Part shown: piece by piece, positions 16,643 through 25,400 of the stretch
Layout: every line of letters starts with the position of its first letter
Numbering within the stretch: position 1 is the first letter of the stretch
Assembly: GCF_005233875.1 (NCBI RefSeq)
Contig: NZ_SZPZ01000001.1
Location: 1,302,001 to 1,366,000, forward strand
Reading direction: 5' to 3'
DNA from: Kribbella jiaozuonensis
GTDB taxonomy: Bacteria > Actinomycetota > Actinomycetes > Propionibacteriales > Kribbellaceae
DNA length: 64,000 bases
Translations under genes and position numbers: made by a program
Notes under the pieces: model-generated
Database searches by the model: none
Told to the model about the DNA's origin: nothing
The model's input: only the letters and a program-made list of their open reading frames with translations

Positions 16643-17392
16643 ACCTGACGGTCTTCGATCAACGATCGCGAAACCCAGGAGTCACATCGACCACGCTCAT
16701 CGGTGGAGCCCGCCTGACGGTCTCTTGAAGTAGGACGGTGTACCAGGAAGGCCTGTCGGTTTCAGCTCCGCCCGTTCGCCGCCGAGTTCTCCACCGAGCC
16801 GCGAGTGCTTGCGCCACCTCGCTGGAACCACCTCGTCTGGTACGACGAACCCGTTTCCACGACCCATGTCGAACACCCCGGCATCGACCACTGAATCCGC
16901 GCCGAAGGATCATCTGCTCGCCGTGATCGGCGGATGCTCGCGAACGGTCGTTTATGGACAGTCGGTCCTGTACGGCAAAAGCGATCCGGATGTCCGCCGC
17001 CGCTTGTTTCGAGGTGACGGGCGTAGTCCTGACCGTCCGAGCGACAGAAGCAAGCGTCGCGGCGGTGCCGGGGGCTTAGCCTGCTGGTGTGAGGCGATCA
17101 TGGCGTGGGCGTGGGGCGGCGGTTCTGGAGTTGGAGCGTGGCCCTTCGGGGGTTGGCGGTGCTGCTCTGGGCGTTTGCCTGGTCGGCAGGGCGTCAACTC
17201 GGGACCGTTCGCGGGGGCGTGTGTCTGGGTACCGGTCACCGACATCAGCAGCAAGGTGCATGCCTCGCTTCTGCTGCCCTAGCAAGGCTTGACTAGGTGT
17301 CTGTCCTCGGCAGCAGCCGAGAACACGTACGCTGCTCGAGGTTGATGCGGCCTCGTTGGTCGGCGGCGCAGAGACGGTCTGGAGATGATCTG
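16643..17392. other. Stretch without an intact recognisable gene
   Basis: At about 16750-16891 a plus-strand frame reads like a real protein end (RPFAAEFSTEPRVLAPPRW, then NHLVWYDEPVST, ending GIDH) but has no start or partner, so it may be a gene relic of unknown family. The frames at 16950-17280 look like shadows. No RNA gene, array or long repeat is visible. Confidence 0.4.
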
Positions 17393-17779
17393 ATGAGTCC
17401 CGACGCGGATCAGAGCCACGATGCTTCGATGCCTGGCCTGACCGTTCAACGTCAAACCCCCAGCGTGGCGTTGCAGGCTGGGTTGATCGGAACCCTCGAG
17501 ATCGACACCGTCACAAACTGCCTGGTTGTCCGCACCCAGATCAGCTTCGCAGTCGGCGTCCACAGCCTCGTCGACATAGATGTGGCCTGGCCTCTAGGCT
17601 GGAGTGTCGCACTCCGTGACGGTGTTATCGCCCTGCTCGATGCAGCTGGACAGATGGCCGGTCGCCTGGGCGACGAGGTAATCGTCGGTGGAGGTTTCGT
17701 AGATACAGCCATAGCCGATGTCGTCTCGTGCACAGGTCAAGAGCGAATATTCCAGGCGTACGAGCTCACGCGCACTTGA
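17393..17779 (+). CDS. Hypothetical small protein
   Basis: 128 residues, unrecognised. After a polar start the sequence alternates hydrophobic and polar residues like a small beta-barrel (ALQAGLIGTLEIDTVTNCL, VVGVHS-like strand, VIALLDAAGQMAGRLG, VIVGGGFVDT, CTGQERIFQAYELTRT). No signal peptide is present. The ATG at 17393 has GGAG 8 nt upstream; the longer frame from 17297 lacks such a site. Convergent with the TolB-like gene at 17846. Confidence 0.7.
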   Translation: MSPDADQSHDASMPGLTVQRQTPSVALQAGLIGTLEIDTVTNCLVVRTQISFAVGVHSLVDIDVAWPLGWSVALRDGVIALLDAAGQMAGRLGDEVIVGGGFVDTAIADVVSCTGQERIFQAYELTRT

Positions 17780-17845
17780 GCGTACTTGTCGAAGCTCGAC
17801 GACGATGCCCTGTCCTCATGGCCCAACTCTGCTCGCGAACCAGAG

Positions 17846-18883
17846 TCAGTGATCCAACTGGTGACGTCCCCAGTCCACTTGTCCTTCGTGGTCGGGGGTG
17901 TTCGTCACCTGAACCAGACCGGTTCCGTTTGCTCGCACGGTGAAGATGTCATCCTGCCCGAGGGAGGGCAGGTACATGCTGAATGCGATGTGCTTGCCGT
18001 TCGGCGACCATACGGGTTCGAACGCGTCGTACCAACTCTCGCCGGTACGGAGAGGGATCTTGTGCAGACCGTCGCCATTCGGGTGCACGACAAACAGCGC
18101 GTGCTTATCCGGTGCTGGTGCGTCGAACAGGATCCATCGCCCGTCAGGCGACCAGCTGGCGGTACAGCAGCCGCCCTGACCCCAGCGGGTAATTTGCCGA
18201 CTCCTGGATCCGTTGGTGTCCACAACGAACAGGGCCTTGTTGTGTCCTTCAGCGAGGTTCGGGTTCTCGCGCACAAACACGATCTGCGAACCGTCCGGTG
18301 AGTAGTCACCTGGGTCGTCGATCCCGCCGTACGGGTTCTTGGCCAGGCGCACCAGACCGCCACCGTCCGAGCTGCGAACCGTGTAGACACCGCTGCGAGA
18401 TGGATCGTTGTCGTCCCAGCCGCTGCAGGCCAGTCGCTTCCCATTCGGTGACCAAGGAAAACAGCCGAGGTTCAATCCGGCAACTGGAATAGGCAGGACG
18501 TGGTAACCACTGCCGTCCGGGTTCACGATCGCAGTTCCGATCCGGCCATCCGGAGTGGGCCAGCCGGCCGGCCCAGCCAGGGCAAGCCTGCTGCCATCCG
18601 GTGACCAATCGGCGCAACAGCCCCCGACACCCAGCGGATGTTGCCCGGACCCGTCCGGATTGCTCGTAATGATGGCTTCGCCATCGGCACTCACACGATC
18701 GAAAACGATCTGACCGTTGTGGCTGTACACGTGCGCCTTAGCAGGCGGCGCGGATGCGCGTGCTTCAGCGGCACGCGTACTGCTCATCATCCCCATGGCG
18801 AGCACGAGCACGAGCATGAGCACGAGCAATGCTCTCCCCATGCGTCCAGTGGCCTGCACCCCAAAGATCTGCATCGCCCCCAC
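17846..18883 (-). CDS. Secreted TolB-like beta-propeller protein
   Basis: 345 residues if started at GTG 18883; ATG 18874 is equally possible. A strongly hydrophobic signal segment (about residues 16-37, ALLVLMLVLVLAMG) is followed by AEARASAPP. The mature part has at least five PD40 repeats: WSPDGSRLA, WSPNGKRLA, YSPDGSQIVF, WSPDGRWILF, WSPNGKHIAF, each with a following NPDG or TNG turn. It is related to the divergent gene at 19112. Such propellers usually bind proteins or peptidoglycan, but no partner is visible. The signal region is encoded by a hexanucleotide-like repeat (18794-18830). Confidence 0.85.
   Translation of the reverse strand: MGAMQIFGVQATGRMGRALLVLMLVLVLAMGMMSSTRAAEARASAPPAKAHVYSHNGQIVFDRVSADGEAIITSNPDGSGQHPLGVGGCCADWSPDGSRLALAGPAGWPTPDGRIGTAIVNPDGSGYHVLPIPVAGLNLGCFPWSPNGKRLACSGWDDNDPSRSGVYTVRSSDGGGLVRLAKNPYGGIDDPGDYSPDGSQIVFVRENPNLAEGHNKALFVVDTNGSRSRQITRWGQGGCCTASWSPDGRWILFDAPAPDKHALFVVHPNGDGLHKIPLRTGESWYDAFEPVWSPNGKHIAFSMYLPSLGQDDIFTVRANGTGLVQVTNTPDHEGQVDWGRHQLDH
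18794..18830. repeat. Hexanucleotide-like tandem repeat inside signal peptide
   Basis: The unit GAGCAC (one copy GAGCAT) repeats five to six times and encodes alternating Leu-Val in the hydrophobic core of the TolB-like protein signal peptide. Slippage would change core length in whole pairs of residues without changing the frame. Confidence 0.6.
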
Positions 18884-19111
18884 GACCCCTCAATTCCCTG
18901 CCAATCAGTGTGCCGACCCCTCGATGCCGTGTACAGGCCGTGCGAACCCGAAGCCTGAGCGGGAGTTTCGACACGACTGCGGAGCGAACCTTCCTGGTCA
19001 GACGCAACGATCTGCGCTGATCTGTAGGCCGGGCCGCCGTCGTGCACCAGGTGCCAGCTCTACCCACGCTCGTAGTCAGGACCTACGGTGGGTCCGATTG
19101 GGGGAGGGGCC

Positions 19112-20110
19112 ATGAGGAGATGGCTTGTAGCTGTATTCGCGCTGGTCGTGGCAGCGTGCCTTCTGTCTGCTCCGACCGCGGCATCGGCCGGCGGTGGACG
19201 GTCTGGCAACGGGCAGTGGATCGCTTACCAGTCGAGCCGATCGGGCCAAGAAGGTGTGTGGCTCATTCGCCCGGACGGGACCCACAACCACGAAGTGGCA
19301 ACCGACGCTCCCGGCGAGCGCTTGCTGCCGGATTGGTCGCCGGACGGCCGCTACCTCGCCTTCATCTCACGCTCGGAGAACGGCGACCTGATCTATGAGT
19401 ACGACACGATCAAACACACGTCGCGGCAACTGTTTGACTGCAACAGTCCCTGCGTGGGGTACGACGAGCCCGCCTATTCCCCGGATGGGCGGCACATGGC
19501 GTTCATCCGCTACCTGGGTCCGTTCAGCGACGAGGGACTCCCGGCGGACTGCAGCTTGTGGATCGGCGATCGTCGCACCGGCGCGGTACGCCAGATCACC
19601 AGCAACCGCGGCACCGAGTGCGACCGCGAGTACAACCCGACATGGTCACCGGACGGCAAGCACCTGGCGTACTGGCGTGATCCGTACGTCGATGGCCGTC
19701 CGACAGGCACCGCGGTATTCACGATCCGAGCCGACGGTACGGGCGAGCATCGACTCACCAACCCGGCGATGTTCGCGGGCTCGCCGTCCTGGTCACCTGA
19801 CGGGCAGTGGATCGTGTTTTCGACGTACCCACTGGCGGAGTTCCAGTGCTGTCAGATCTCCAACCTCTACCGCATCCGCCCCAATGGCACTCGGATGCAG
19901 AAGCTCACCAACCTCCGGACCGACCAACTGCGGGCAACCCAGCCGCGCTACGCCCCAGATGGAAAGAACCTCGTGGTCACCGCTGTGACGCCAACGACGC
20001 GCAGCCTCTGGATCCTGCCCGCCACGGGCGGACGACCGCGGACCGTTGCGCCAGGCGGACCGTTCCCCGACTTCTACACGCACGGCACCTGGCAACCGAA
20101 GCATCGCTAG
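19112..20110 (+). CDS. Secreted TolB-like beta-propeller protein (second copy)
   Basis: 332 residues. The signal peptide is MRRWLVAVFALVVAACLLSA to about residue 27 (ASAGG). PD40-type repeats: WSPDGRYLAF, YSPDGRHMAF, WSPDGKHLAYW, WSPDGQWIVF, YAPDGKNLVV. Cys pairs (CNSPC, QCC) hint at extracytoplasmic disulphides. The ATG at 19112 follows a strong GGGGGAGGGG; frames opening at 19088 are not needed. It diverges from the paralogue at 17846-18883 across a 228-bp intergenic region. A hairpin follows its stop. Confidence 0.87.
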   Translation: MRRWLVAVFALVVAACLLSAPTAASAGGGRSGNGQWIAYQSSRSGQEGVWLIRPDGTHNHEVATDAPGERLLPDWSPDGRYLAFISRSENGDLIYEYDTIKHTSRQLFDCNSPCVGYDEPAYSPDGRHMAFIRYLGPFSDEGLPADCSLWIGDRRTGAVRQITSNRGTECDREYNPTWSPDGKHLAYWRDPYVDGRPTGTAVFTIRADGTGEHRLTNPAMFAGSPSWSPDGQWIVFSTYPLAEFQCCQISNLYRIRPNGTRMQKLTNLRTDQLRATQPRYAPDGKNLVVTAVTPTTRSLWILPATGGRPRTVAPGGPFPDFYTHGTWQPKHR

Positions 20111-20113
20111 GTG

Positions 20114-20144
20114 CTGGCGCAGTCATCTACTACCGCTGCGCCAG
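20114..20144 (+). terminator. Hairpin after TolB-like gene
   Basis: A perfect 9-bp stem CTGGCGCAG / CTGCGCCAG with a 13-nt loop starts 3 nt after the stop. It lacks a U-tract, as is common in high-GC actinobacteria. Confidence 0.6.
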
Positions 20145-20609
20145 ATCCTCGATAGCCCGAAGGGCCCGGAATACCGCACACCTCGAATATGCACCGGTTT
20201 CCAACCCATCGGCTCTGCCCGCTGCGCGACGCCCATGGGGCGCGTACCCCTGGCTTGCCGACATCGAAGCCGGAACGCCGGACGATGTCGCACAGAGGAG
20301 TCATCCCCGCTCAGGAGCCGTGATGGCTGGGCGTGACACGGTTCGTCACGCGAACTGGAATCATCTGCTGGCTGTCAGAGGCTTCCAGAGAAGCGCGTCA
20401 GCCATTGCCCTGACAGCCGGATACGACGACAACGCGATCAGTGGCCCCATCACCGCAATGTCCCTCAGTTCGACCCCGTTCGAAACTTACGCGACTCGGC
20501 ACGGGCGCGTCGTACTCTACAGCGCACAAAGCTCGGGTCGTCGCCATGAGCAGCGATATCAGCGACACCCGCTGAGTCGACGGAAACAGAGAAATCAGAA
20601 AGGATCAAA
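20145..20609. other. Intergenic stretch upstream of a secreted protein
   Basis: No supported gene. It contains one long-range inverted repeat, GGCTGTCAG ... CTGACAGCC (about 20373-20422). Sequence just before 20610 is A-rich and provides the ribosome site of the next gene. Confidence 0.4.
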
Positions 20610-21131
20610 ATGCGAGTCCCACGATTGTTCGCAGTATTCGCCGTAACCGCCATATCAGTTCTCGGGGTGAGCACGGCAAGCGTTGGCATTGCCTCCGCCG
20701 ACATCGCCTCGGCAACCGGGTTTCCGCCCGGGACCGGGGACGGGGCCTGGCGTGCTTACGGCAACACCAACCCGATCACCTCGAGTAGCAGCACATGGAA
20801 GTGCACCAAGTCCATCGGCGCGGGGTGGAAGATCAACGCGCAGCTCTGCGCGGTCAGGTCGGCGTTCAGCCCCGGTGCCCAGACTGCAGTGATCGTGCGC
20901 AACAACTCTGGGGACCTCGTCACCGCAGTAGCGTACGCGGAGCTCTGGGACCAGCCCCACGGGGACATCATAGGGTCGTGGGGCTGCGGCAAATCGGGAG
21001 TGGCCGCGAATTCATGGTCGGTGTGCTTCGGACATACTGTTCCTTACGCCTACCCGGTATACGCGGCTAGCGGATATGTCACCGCCCTGGGCGGCACGAG
21101 CTACTTCACCGAGTCCACCCCAACTGTGTGA
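20610..21131 (+). CDS. Secreted hypothetical protein
   Basis: 173 residues, unrecognised. The signal peptide runs from MRVPRLFAVFAVTAISVLG to about residue 30 (IASA). The mature part is rich in Ser, Thr, Trp and Gly with four Cys (WKCTKS, AQLCAV, WGCGKS, SVCFG) that could form two disulphides. The ATG at 20610 has GAAAGGA upstream. It stands alone between non-coding stretches; secretion is its only supported property. Confidence 0.75.
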   Translation: MRVPRLFAVFAVTAISVLGVSTASVGIASADIASATGFPPGTGDGAWRAYGNTNPITSSSSTWKCTKSIGAGWKINAQLCAVRSAFSPGAQTAVIVRNNSGDLVTAVAYAELWDQPHGDIIGSWGCGKSGVAANSWSVCFGHTVPYAYPVYAASGYVTALGGTSYFTESTPTV

Positions 21132-21180
21132 GCATGTGCTCTACATCTTTCTGCCGATGGTCGGGTGATGTGGGGGCTAG

Positions 21181-21201
21181 GGAGCGCCGGTGACACGCTC
21201 C
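21181..21201 (+). terminator. Possible terminator hairpin
   Basis: GGAGCG / CGCTCC, a 6-bp stem with a 9-nt loop, 50 nt after the secreted protein gene; a smaller palindrome GAGCATGTGCTC overlaps the stop codon at 21130-21141. Confidence 0.4.
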
Positions 21202-22046
21202 ACCTCCGGACCAGACAACCCTTGAATGGAGGTCCCCTTATGATGCCCGTCATGGTGGTGTCGCAACATGGCATCTCGCGCTGAGCCTGTCGAGGTGACT
21301 CAGGGAGACCAGTTGTATTGGTCGAACTCTTCCCGTTCGAGCGCTGGGGCGAGTAAGTCAACCGGTTGAGAATTGATGCGGGATCAGGCGGTATCCCAGT
21401 GTTCGATCTCGGCCGCACGTAAGCAGCGTCTCACTAGCTCATAGACGGCAGCTTCGCGCGGCGTCGGTCCCTGCGCCATCGGCTCCACCTCCCGATCCGC
21501 TGCACTTCCGCGGTGTTGGCAGGCTATTGCCACCACCTTCCAGCTCTTCCCTGTGTTGAAGTGCCGGGGGGGGGGAACCTCCCCATCGCGGCCATGCCTC
21601 GCCTCCCACCTACTGGGCCGCGCAACTGGGTGCGTCCCCGGGGTCACGCGTGTCGACAGTACTTCGCGCCGGCCAGACTGGCATCAGCACAACGCACGTC
21701 TCCCGGGCATCGCGCGGTACGTCGTCTCGGCCCGGCTTCGGACACGCCGAAGCTGGACCGCGAACTGCGCCACCGGGCCATCCACCGGGTCGAGCTGCTG
21801 CTCCCTGCGGGGCATCCGTTACCCCTTGGCCAGGAGTGGCGGCGGTCGGCGACGAGCGCGGTACCTGCCTTGATGGCAGCCTCGATGCGAGGGAGACGAA
21901 CACGCCTTCACCGAGGGTCTGGCTGATTTTCAGGGCCGGCTAGAGCGAAACCGCGGTTCGACCAGGCTGCTCGGGGGGTGATCCTGGACGGGGCTCTCGA
22001 GGTGGCTCGATGCGTCGGCTGCGGCCGGAGTTCCGCGTCTCTGATT
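21202..22046. other. Stretch without an intact gene, with a G10 run
   Basis: Frames on both strands are short and compositionally shadow-like. A minus-strand segment near 21384-21480 (MAQGPTPREAAVYELVRR...) may be a relic. Ten G in a row lie at 21566-21575. No RNA gene or mobile element end is recognised. Confidence 0.4.
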
Positions 22047-22402
22047 TCAGAGGGGTCGGAGGTCGGTGCCTGGGATCCAGGTGATGTGGCCGTTCTTGTC
22101 GCGGACTCGGCCTAGCCATTCGCCGTTGTCGCGGATCCAGACGTCGAGGTCGCCGGTGGACCAGGCGGCGCGCTGGACCCCTTGGGATGGCTGGACGTGC
22201 CGGATCGCGTCGGGTGGCCGTGGGCGTCGTACTGGATGTCGAGGTCGGACGCCAGTTCGCGGGCTTTCGGCTCGTCGGTGATGGCTGTTGCGTGCCATCC
22301 GTTGACCGCGCTGTCCCAGACGCCGAGCGTGTTGGATTCGGCGTCGGACGGGCGCACTTGAACCGATCGTGCATGACGTCGGAGTGCATGTTCTTCGGAC
22401 AT
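22047..22402 (-). pseudogene. Frameshifted hypothetical gene
   Basis: From ATG 22402 the frame reads MSEEHALRRHARSVQVRPSD to LDIQYDAHGHP; the sensible continuation is in another frame from about 22209 (DAIRHVQPSQGVQRAAWSTG ... NGHITWIPGTDLRPL, stop 22047). Joined, it would be a coherent protein of about 118 residues. A single-base frameshift near 22209 therefore splits it, by mutation or by a sequence error. No ribosome site is evident. Family unknown. Confidence 0.6.
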
Positions 22403-22555
22403 ACGTTCTAGTCAGTTAGGTGTGCGCTGCTCCGTCACTGCTCCGTGAGGTGCTGCGAAATGGCGGTCAATGACGCGAGTTGATGAGTGTGGATCGGTCG
22501 GATGCGCGGCGGCCTGGGGGCACTCCTCAGGCCGCCGCGGTGGAGCGCTGGCTCG

Positions 22556-23527
22556 TTAGTTTTGGGAGGCTTTGAGCTCTTCGCGGTGCTTGTCGAGCCA
22601 GTCGGCGAAGGACTCCAGTTCGGGGTTCAGTTCGCGGACCTTGGCGACGTCGCGGTCGCCGGTGAAGCGCTTGTGGTCCTCGGCGTAGAACTGGAACATG
22701 TTCGACATCTCGACGGCCATCGGGAAGGGGTATTCGCGGAACTCTTCCCAGCTGGGGGCGTGGTAGAGGACTTCTTCGCCGAGGGCTTCGGAGAGGGCGG
22801 CGGCGTACTGGTCGCCGGTGAGGTGGTCGCCGGCGATGCTGATGGTTTCGCCGATCAGGTCGGGGTGCTTGAGGATGGCGAAGGCGGTGCGGCCGATGTC
22901 TTCGGAGGCGACGCCGGACAGCGGGCGGTCGGCCATCGGGATGGTGATGGTCAGCTTGCCGTCGGCGTTGCGCGCCGGCGGGAGGCCGGCGATGAACGCG
23001 TCGAAGTAGAACGTGGTCCGCAGGAACGTCGTCGGTACGCCGTACTTCGTGAAGATCTCGTCGGCCTCGCCCTTCGCGTCGAAGTGCGGGACCTTGTAGC
23101 GGCCGTCGTCCAGGCTCGGTACGTCGTCGCGCCCGGCGAAGAACGTCCTGGTGTCCTCGAGCGTCGACCAGACCACGTGCTGTACGCCGGCGTCGCGGGC
23201 GGCCCGCGCGGCGATCTCGGCCTGGTCGAGCTCCATCTCTGCGCGGGTGCGGGCGGCCTCTTCCTCCGGGGTCCGCTCGACCCAGTAGTTCGTCACCACG
23301 AAAGCGCCGTACACGCCGTCGAACGCGGCCCGCACGCTCGCCTCGTCGTCGAGGTCGGCCGCGACCACCTCGGCGCCCGCCGCAGCGAGCTCCTGGGCCT
23401 TCGCGGACGACGGGTTCCGCGTCAACGCGCGGACGGCGTACTCGCCGGACGTGTCGGCCAGGATCGCGCGGACGAGACCGCCGCCCTGGTTCCCGGTGGC
23501 GCCGACGACAGCGATCAGCTTGGTCAT
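22556..23527 (-). CDS. NmrA-like NAD(P)-binding protein
   Basis: 323 residues. The Rossmann motif GATGNQGGG is at residues 9-17. It continues RALTRNPSS, EVVAADLDD and FVVTNYW, as in NmrA/HSCARG redox-sensor proteins and related reductases. The usual short-chain Tyr-x3-Lys pair is not seen, so a sensor role is possible. The ATG at 23527 has GAGGAG upstream. It is divergent from the MarR gene, with two identical palindromes between them, and is very probably the MarR target. Confidence 0.9.
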   Translation of the reverse strand: MTKLIAVVGATGNQGGGLVRAILADTSGEYAVRALTRNPSSAKAQELAAAGAEVVAADLDDEASVRAAFDGVYGAFVVTNYWVERTPEEEAARTRAEMELDQAEIAARAARDAGVQHVVWSTLEDTRTFFAGRDDVPSLDDGRYKVPHFDAKGEADEIFTKYGVPTTFLRTTFYFDAFIAGLPPARNADGKLTITIPMADRPLSGVASEDIGRTAFAILKHPDLIGETISIAGDHLTGDQYAAALSEALGEEVLYHAPSWEEFREYPFPMAVEMSNMFQFYAEDHKRFTGDRDVAKVRELNPELESFADWLDKHREELKASQN

Positions 23528-23552
23528 ATCCAGTCACTCCTCGATGAGTTAG

Positions 23553-23566
23553 GTTGATGTGTCAAC
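23553..23566. promoter_or_regulatory. MarR-type operator, copy 1
   Basis: GTTGATGTGTCAAC, 5-bp arms with a 4-bp spacer, inside a 22-bp direct repeat unit. On the minus strand it contains TTGACA, so binding could block the NmrA promoter. Confidence 0.75.
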
Positions 23567-23588
23567 TCGACCGATCGTAGCTCGTTTG

Positions 23589-23602
23589 GTTGATGTGTCA
23601 AC
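23589..23602. promoter_or_regulatory. MarR-type operator, copy 2, overlapping a -35 element
   Basis: The same GTTGATGTGTCAAC, exactly 36 bp downstream of copy 1. TTGATG at 23590-23595 and TAGGAT at 23612-23617 (16-bp spacer) form a promoter that would start at about 23624, on the GTG of marR. Confidence 0.75.
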
Positions 23603-23624
23603 CCGACCGGGTAGGATGGGTTTC

Positions 23625-24110
23625 GTGAGCAAGGAACCGTGGCTCGACGACGACGAGCAGAAGGCGTGGCGCAGCTATCTGCTGATGACCCGGACGCTGG
23701 AGACGCACCTGGAACGGCACCTCCAGCGGGACTTCGGCCTGTCCAAGTCGGACTTCGAGATCCTGGTCAACCTGTCCGAGTCGGAGTCCGGCCGGATGCG
23801 CGCGTTCGAGCTGAGCCGGTCGACCCAGTGGGAGAAGAGCCGGCTGTCGCACCACCTGACCCGGATGGAGAAGCGCGGCCTGATCCGCAAGGAGGCCTGC
23901 GAGTCGCGGTACCCGGAGATCGCCATCACCGAGGAGGGGATGGCCGCGATCAAGGCGTGCGCGCCGGCGCATGCGGCCCGGGTCCGGGAGTTCTTCGTCG
24001 ACGTGTTCGGCCCCGATCGCATGTCGGTGCTCGGCGAGGTGTCGGACGAGGTCGTCGCGACGATCGGCAAGCACTGCGACACCGACTGCCCGCTGGAGGA
24101 CCGCTCCTGA
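23625..24110 (+). CDS. MarR-family transcriptional regulator
   Basis: 161 residues, a winged-helix dimeric regulator: MTRTLETHLERHLQRDFGLS, the recognition region RSTQWEKSRLSHHLTRMEKRGL, then a wing and a C-terminal dimer helix. Two Cys near the C-terminus (HCDTDC) could sense oxidants. The GTG at 23625 is chosen because the promoter at 23590-23617 predicts transcription starting there, making a leaderless message; ATG 23616 lies within the -10 region. It probably represses itself and the divergent NmrA-like gene. Confidence 0.9.
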   Translation: MSKEPWLDDDEQKAWRSYLLMTRTLETHLERHLQRDFGLSKSDFEILVNLSESESGRMRAFELSRSTQWEKSRLSHHLTRMEKRGLIRKEACESRYPEIAITEEGMAAIKACAPAHAARVREFFVDVFGPDRMSVLGEVSDEVVATIGKHCDTDCPLEDRS

Positions 24111-24201
24111 GAGGTGCTCTCAGAGAGCTTTCAGCAAGACTTGACGGTGGCTTGATCTTCTCTTGGAGTGCGGCTGAGGGGCTTCGGCCGAGGCTGATGC
24201 C

Positions 24202-24495
24202 ATGGTCACCACAGGCAAACCCCAGTCCACCCGCCGGCGCTGGTTGCACCGGGCGTCCGCAGCCGCGATAGCCACTGCCGTCCTCGGCGTCGGCGCGACC
24301 GGGATCTCGGTCGCGGTCGCGTCGTCGAAGAGTAACGACAGCACCGGTACGACGGCCACCTCGAGCAACTCCGACGACAACAGCGGCTCCAGTTCGAGCA
24401 GCAGCTCCGACGACAACAGCGGTTCCAGCTCGAGCAGCGGGCTCGGCTCGTCCAGCTCCGGCTCGACGTCGCAAGGTGGGAGCAACGGGTCATGA
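24202..24495 (+). CDS. Ser-rich exported protein, first gene of the ApbE operon
   Basis: 97 residues. A twin-Arg-like start (STRRRWLHRASAAA) leads a hydrophobic segment at about 18-42 that is either a signal peptide or an anchor. The remainder is almost only Ser, Asp, Asn and Gly, with a tandem SDDNSGSSSSS repeat. In related operons an FMN-binding carrier often precedes apbE; this protein has no such domain. NDSTGTTATSS just after the membrane segment faintly recalls flavinylation motifs, which is speculation. The stop overlaps the apbE start (ATGA). Confidence 0.7.
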   Translation: MVTTGKPQSTRRRWLHRASAAAIATAVLGVGATGISVAVASSKSNDSTGTTATSSNSDDNSGSSSSSSSDDNSGSSSSSGLGSSSSGSTSQGGSNGS

Positions 24496-25400
24496 CCGCC
24501 TCCCGAACCTGGACCGCGTGGAGTTGTACGGTCCGGCTGACCGTCGACGACCCCGCCGTACTGGGGGCGGCCTGTGGTGAGCTCAAGACGCTGATGGACC
24601 GAGTCGACAAGGCCGCCAGCCGCTTCCGTCCGGACTCCGAGCTGTCGGCCGTGAACAGTCGCGCCGGTGCGCTGGTACCGGTGTCCCGCCTGCTCGTCGA
24701 TCTCGTCGACGTCAGCCTGGTCGCGGCCCAGATGAGCGGCGGCGCGGTCGACCCGACCGTCGGCCAGGCGGTCGTCGCGGCCGGGTACGACGCCGACATC
24801 GAGGCGGTACGGCGCCGCTTCCCGCAGGCACCCGACGACCCGAAGCCGGTCGCGGGCTGGCAGGAGGTCCGCCTCAACCGCAAGCTAGCCCTGCTCGGCG
24901 TACCGACGGACAGCGCGCTCGACCTAGGCGCGACCGCGAAGGCCTGGACCGCCGACCGTGCCGCGAACGTCATCAGCAAGCGCTACGGCTGTGCCGTCCT
25001 GGTCGAGATCGGCGGCGACCTCAGGGCCGCCGGTACGCCGGCCAAGCCGTGGGTAATAACTGTCGCCGAGCGCGCCGGCGAGAAGGGCGTCCTCGTCACG
25101 CTCGCCCATGGCGGTCTGACCACCTCGACCCGCACGGTACGGCGTTGGCAGACCCCGACCGGCTACGCGCACCACGTCATCGACCCGCGCACCGGACTGC
25201 CCGCGGACGGCCGGTACCGGACCGCATCCGTTTGGGCTCCGACCGCAGTACGTGCGAACACCTTCAGTACTGCGCTTGTCGCCACAGGGGACGCCGCGCT
25301 CGGTCGGCTGAAGCTGGCCGGTCACCCTGCCCGGCTGATCGCTGACGACGGCGAGGTCACCGAGCTGTCAGGCTGGCCGTCAGCAAGCAGGGCTGCCTGA
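24492..25400 (+). CDS. apbE: ApbE-like FAD:protein FMN transferase
   Basis: 302 residues. Recognisable ApbE blocks are FRPDSELSAVN near 45, DLGATAKAWTADRAA near 147, EIGGDLRAAG near 178, and HHVIDPRTGLP near 235. ApbE attaches FMN to Thr residues of target proteins, using FAD and Mg. In the C-terminal metal-binding stretch the usual Asp appears as Asn (RANTFSTAL), which may alter activity. No signal peptide is seen, unlike many ApbE proteins. Overlapping stop/start codons on both sides place it in a tight operon with membrane and redox partners. Confidence 0.88.
   Translation: MTASRTWTAWSCTVRLTVDDPAVLGAACGELKTLMDRVDKAASRFRPDSELSAVNSRAGALVPVSRLLVDLVDVSLVAAQMSGGAVDPTVGQAVVAAGYDADIEAVRRRFPQAPDDPKPVAGWQEVRLNRKLALLGVPTDSALDLGATAKAWTADRAANVISKRYGCAVLVEIGGDLRAAGTPAKPWVITVAERAGEKGVLVTLAHGGLTTSTRTVRRWQTPTGYAHHVIDPRTGLPADGRYRTASVWAPTAVRANTFSTALVATGDAALGRLKLAGHPARLIADDGEVTELSGWPSASRAA

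Noticed and set aside
12866..16970. Similar 19-mers (GTTTATGGGCAGTGGGTTC at about 12866 and GTTTATGGACAGTCGGTCC at about 16951) flanking the DUF4386 module
   Set aside because: Considered as attachment sites of a mobile unit, but there are three mismatches, similarity does not extend, and no integrase is present.
22487..23557. A 356-codon plus-strand frame opposite the NmrA-like gene
   Set aside because: The minus strand has the Rossmann motif and ribosome site; the plus frame is Val/Gly/Leu-rich shadow sequence.
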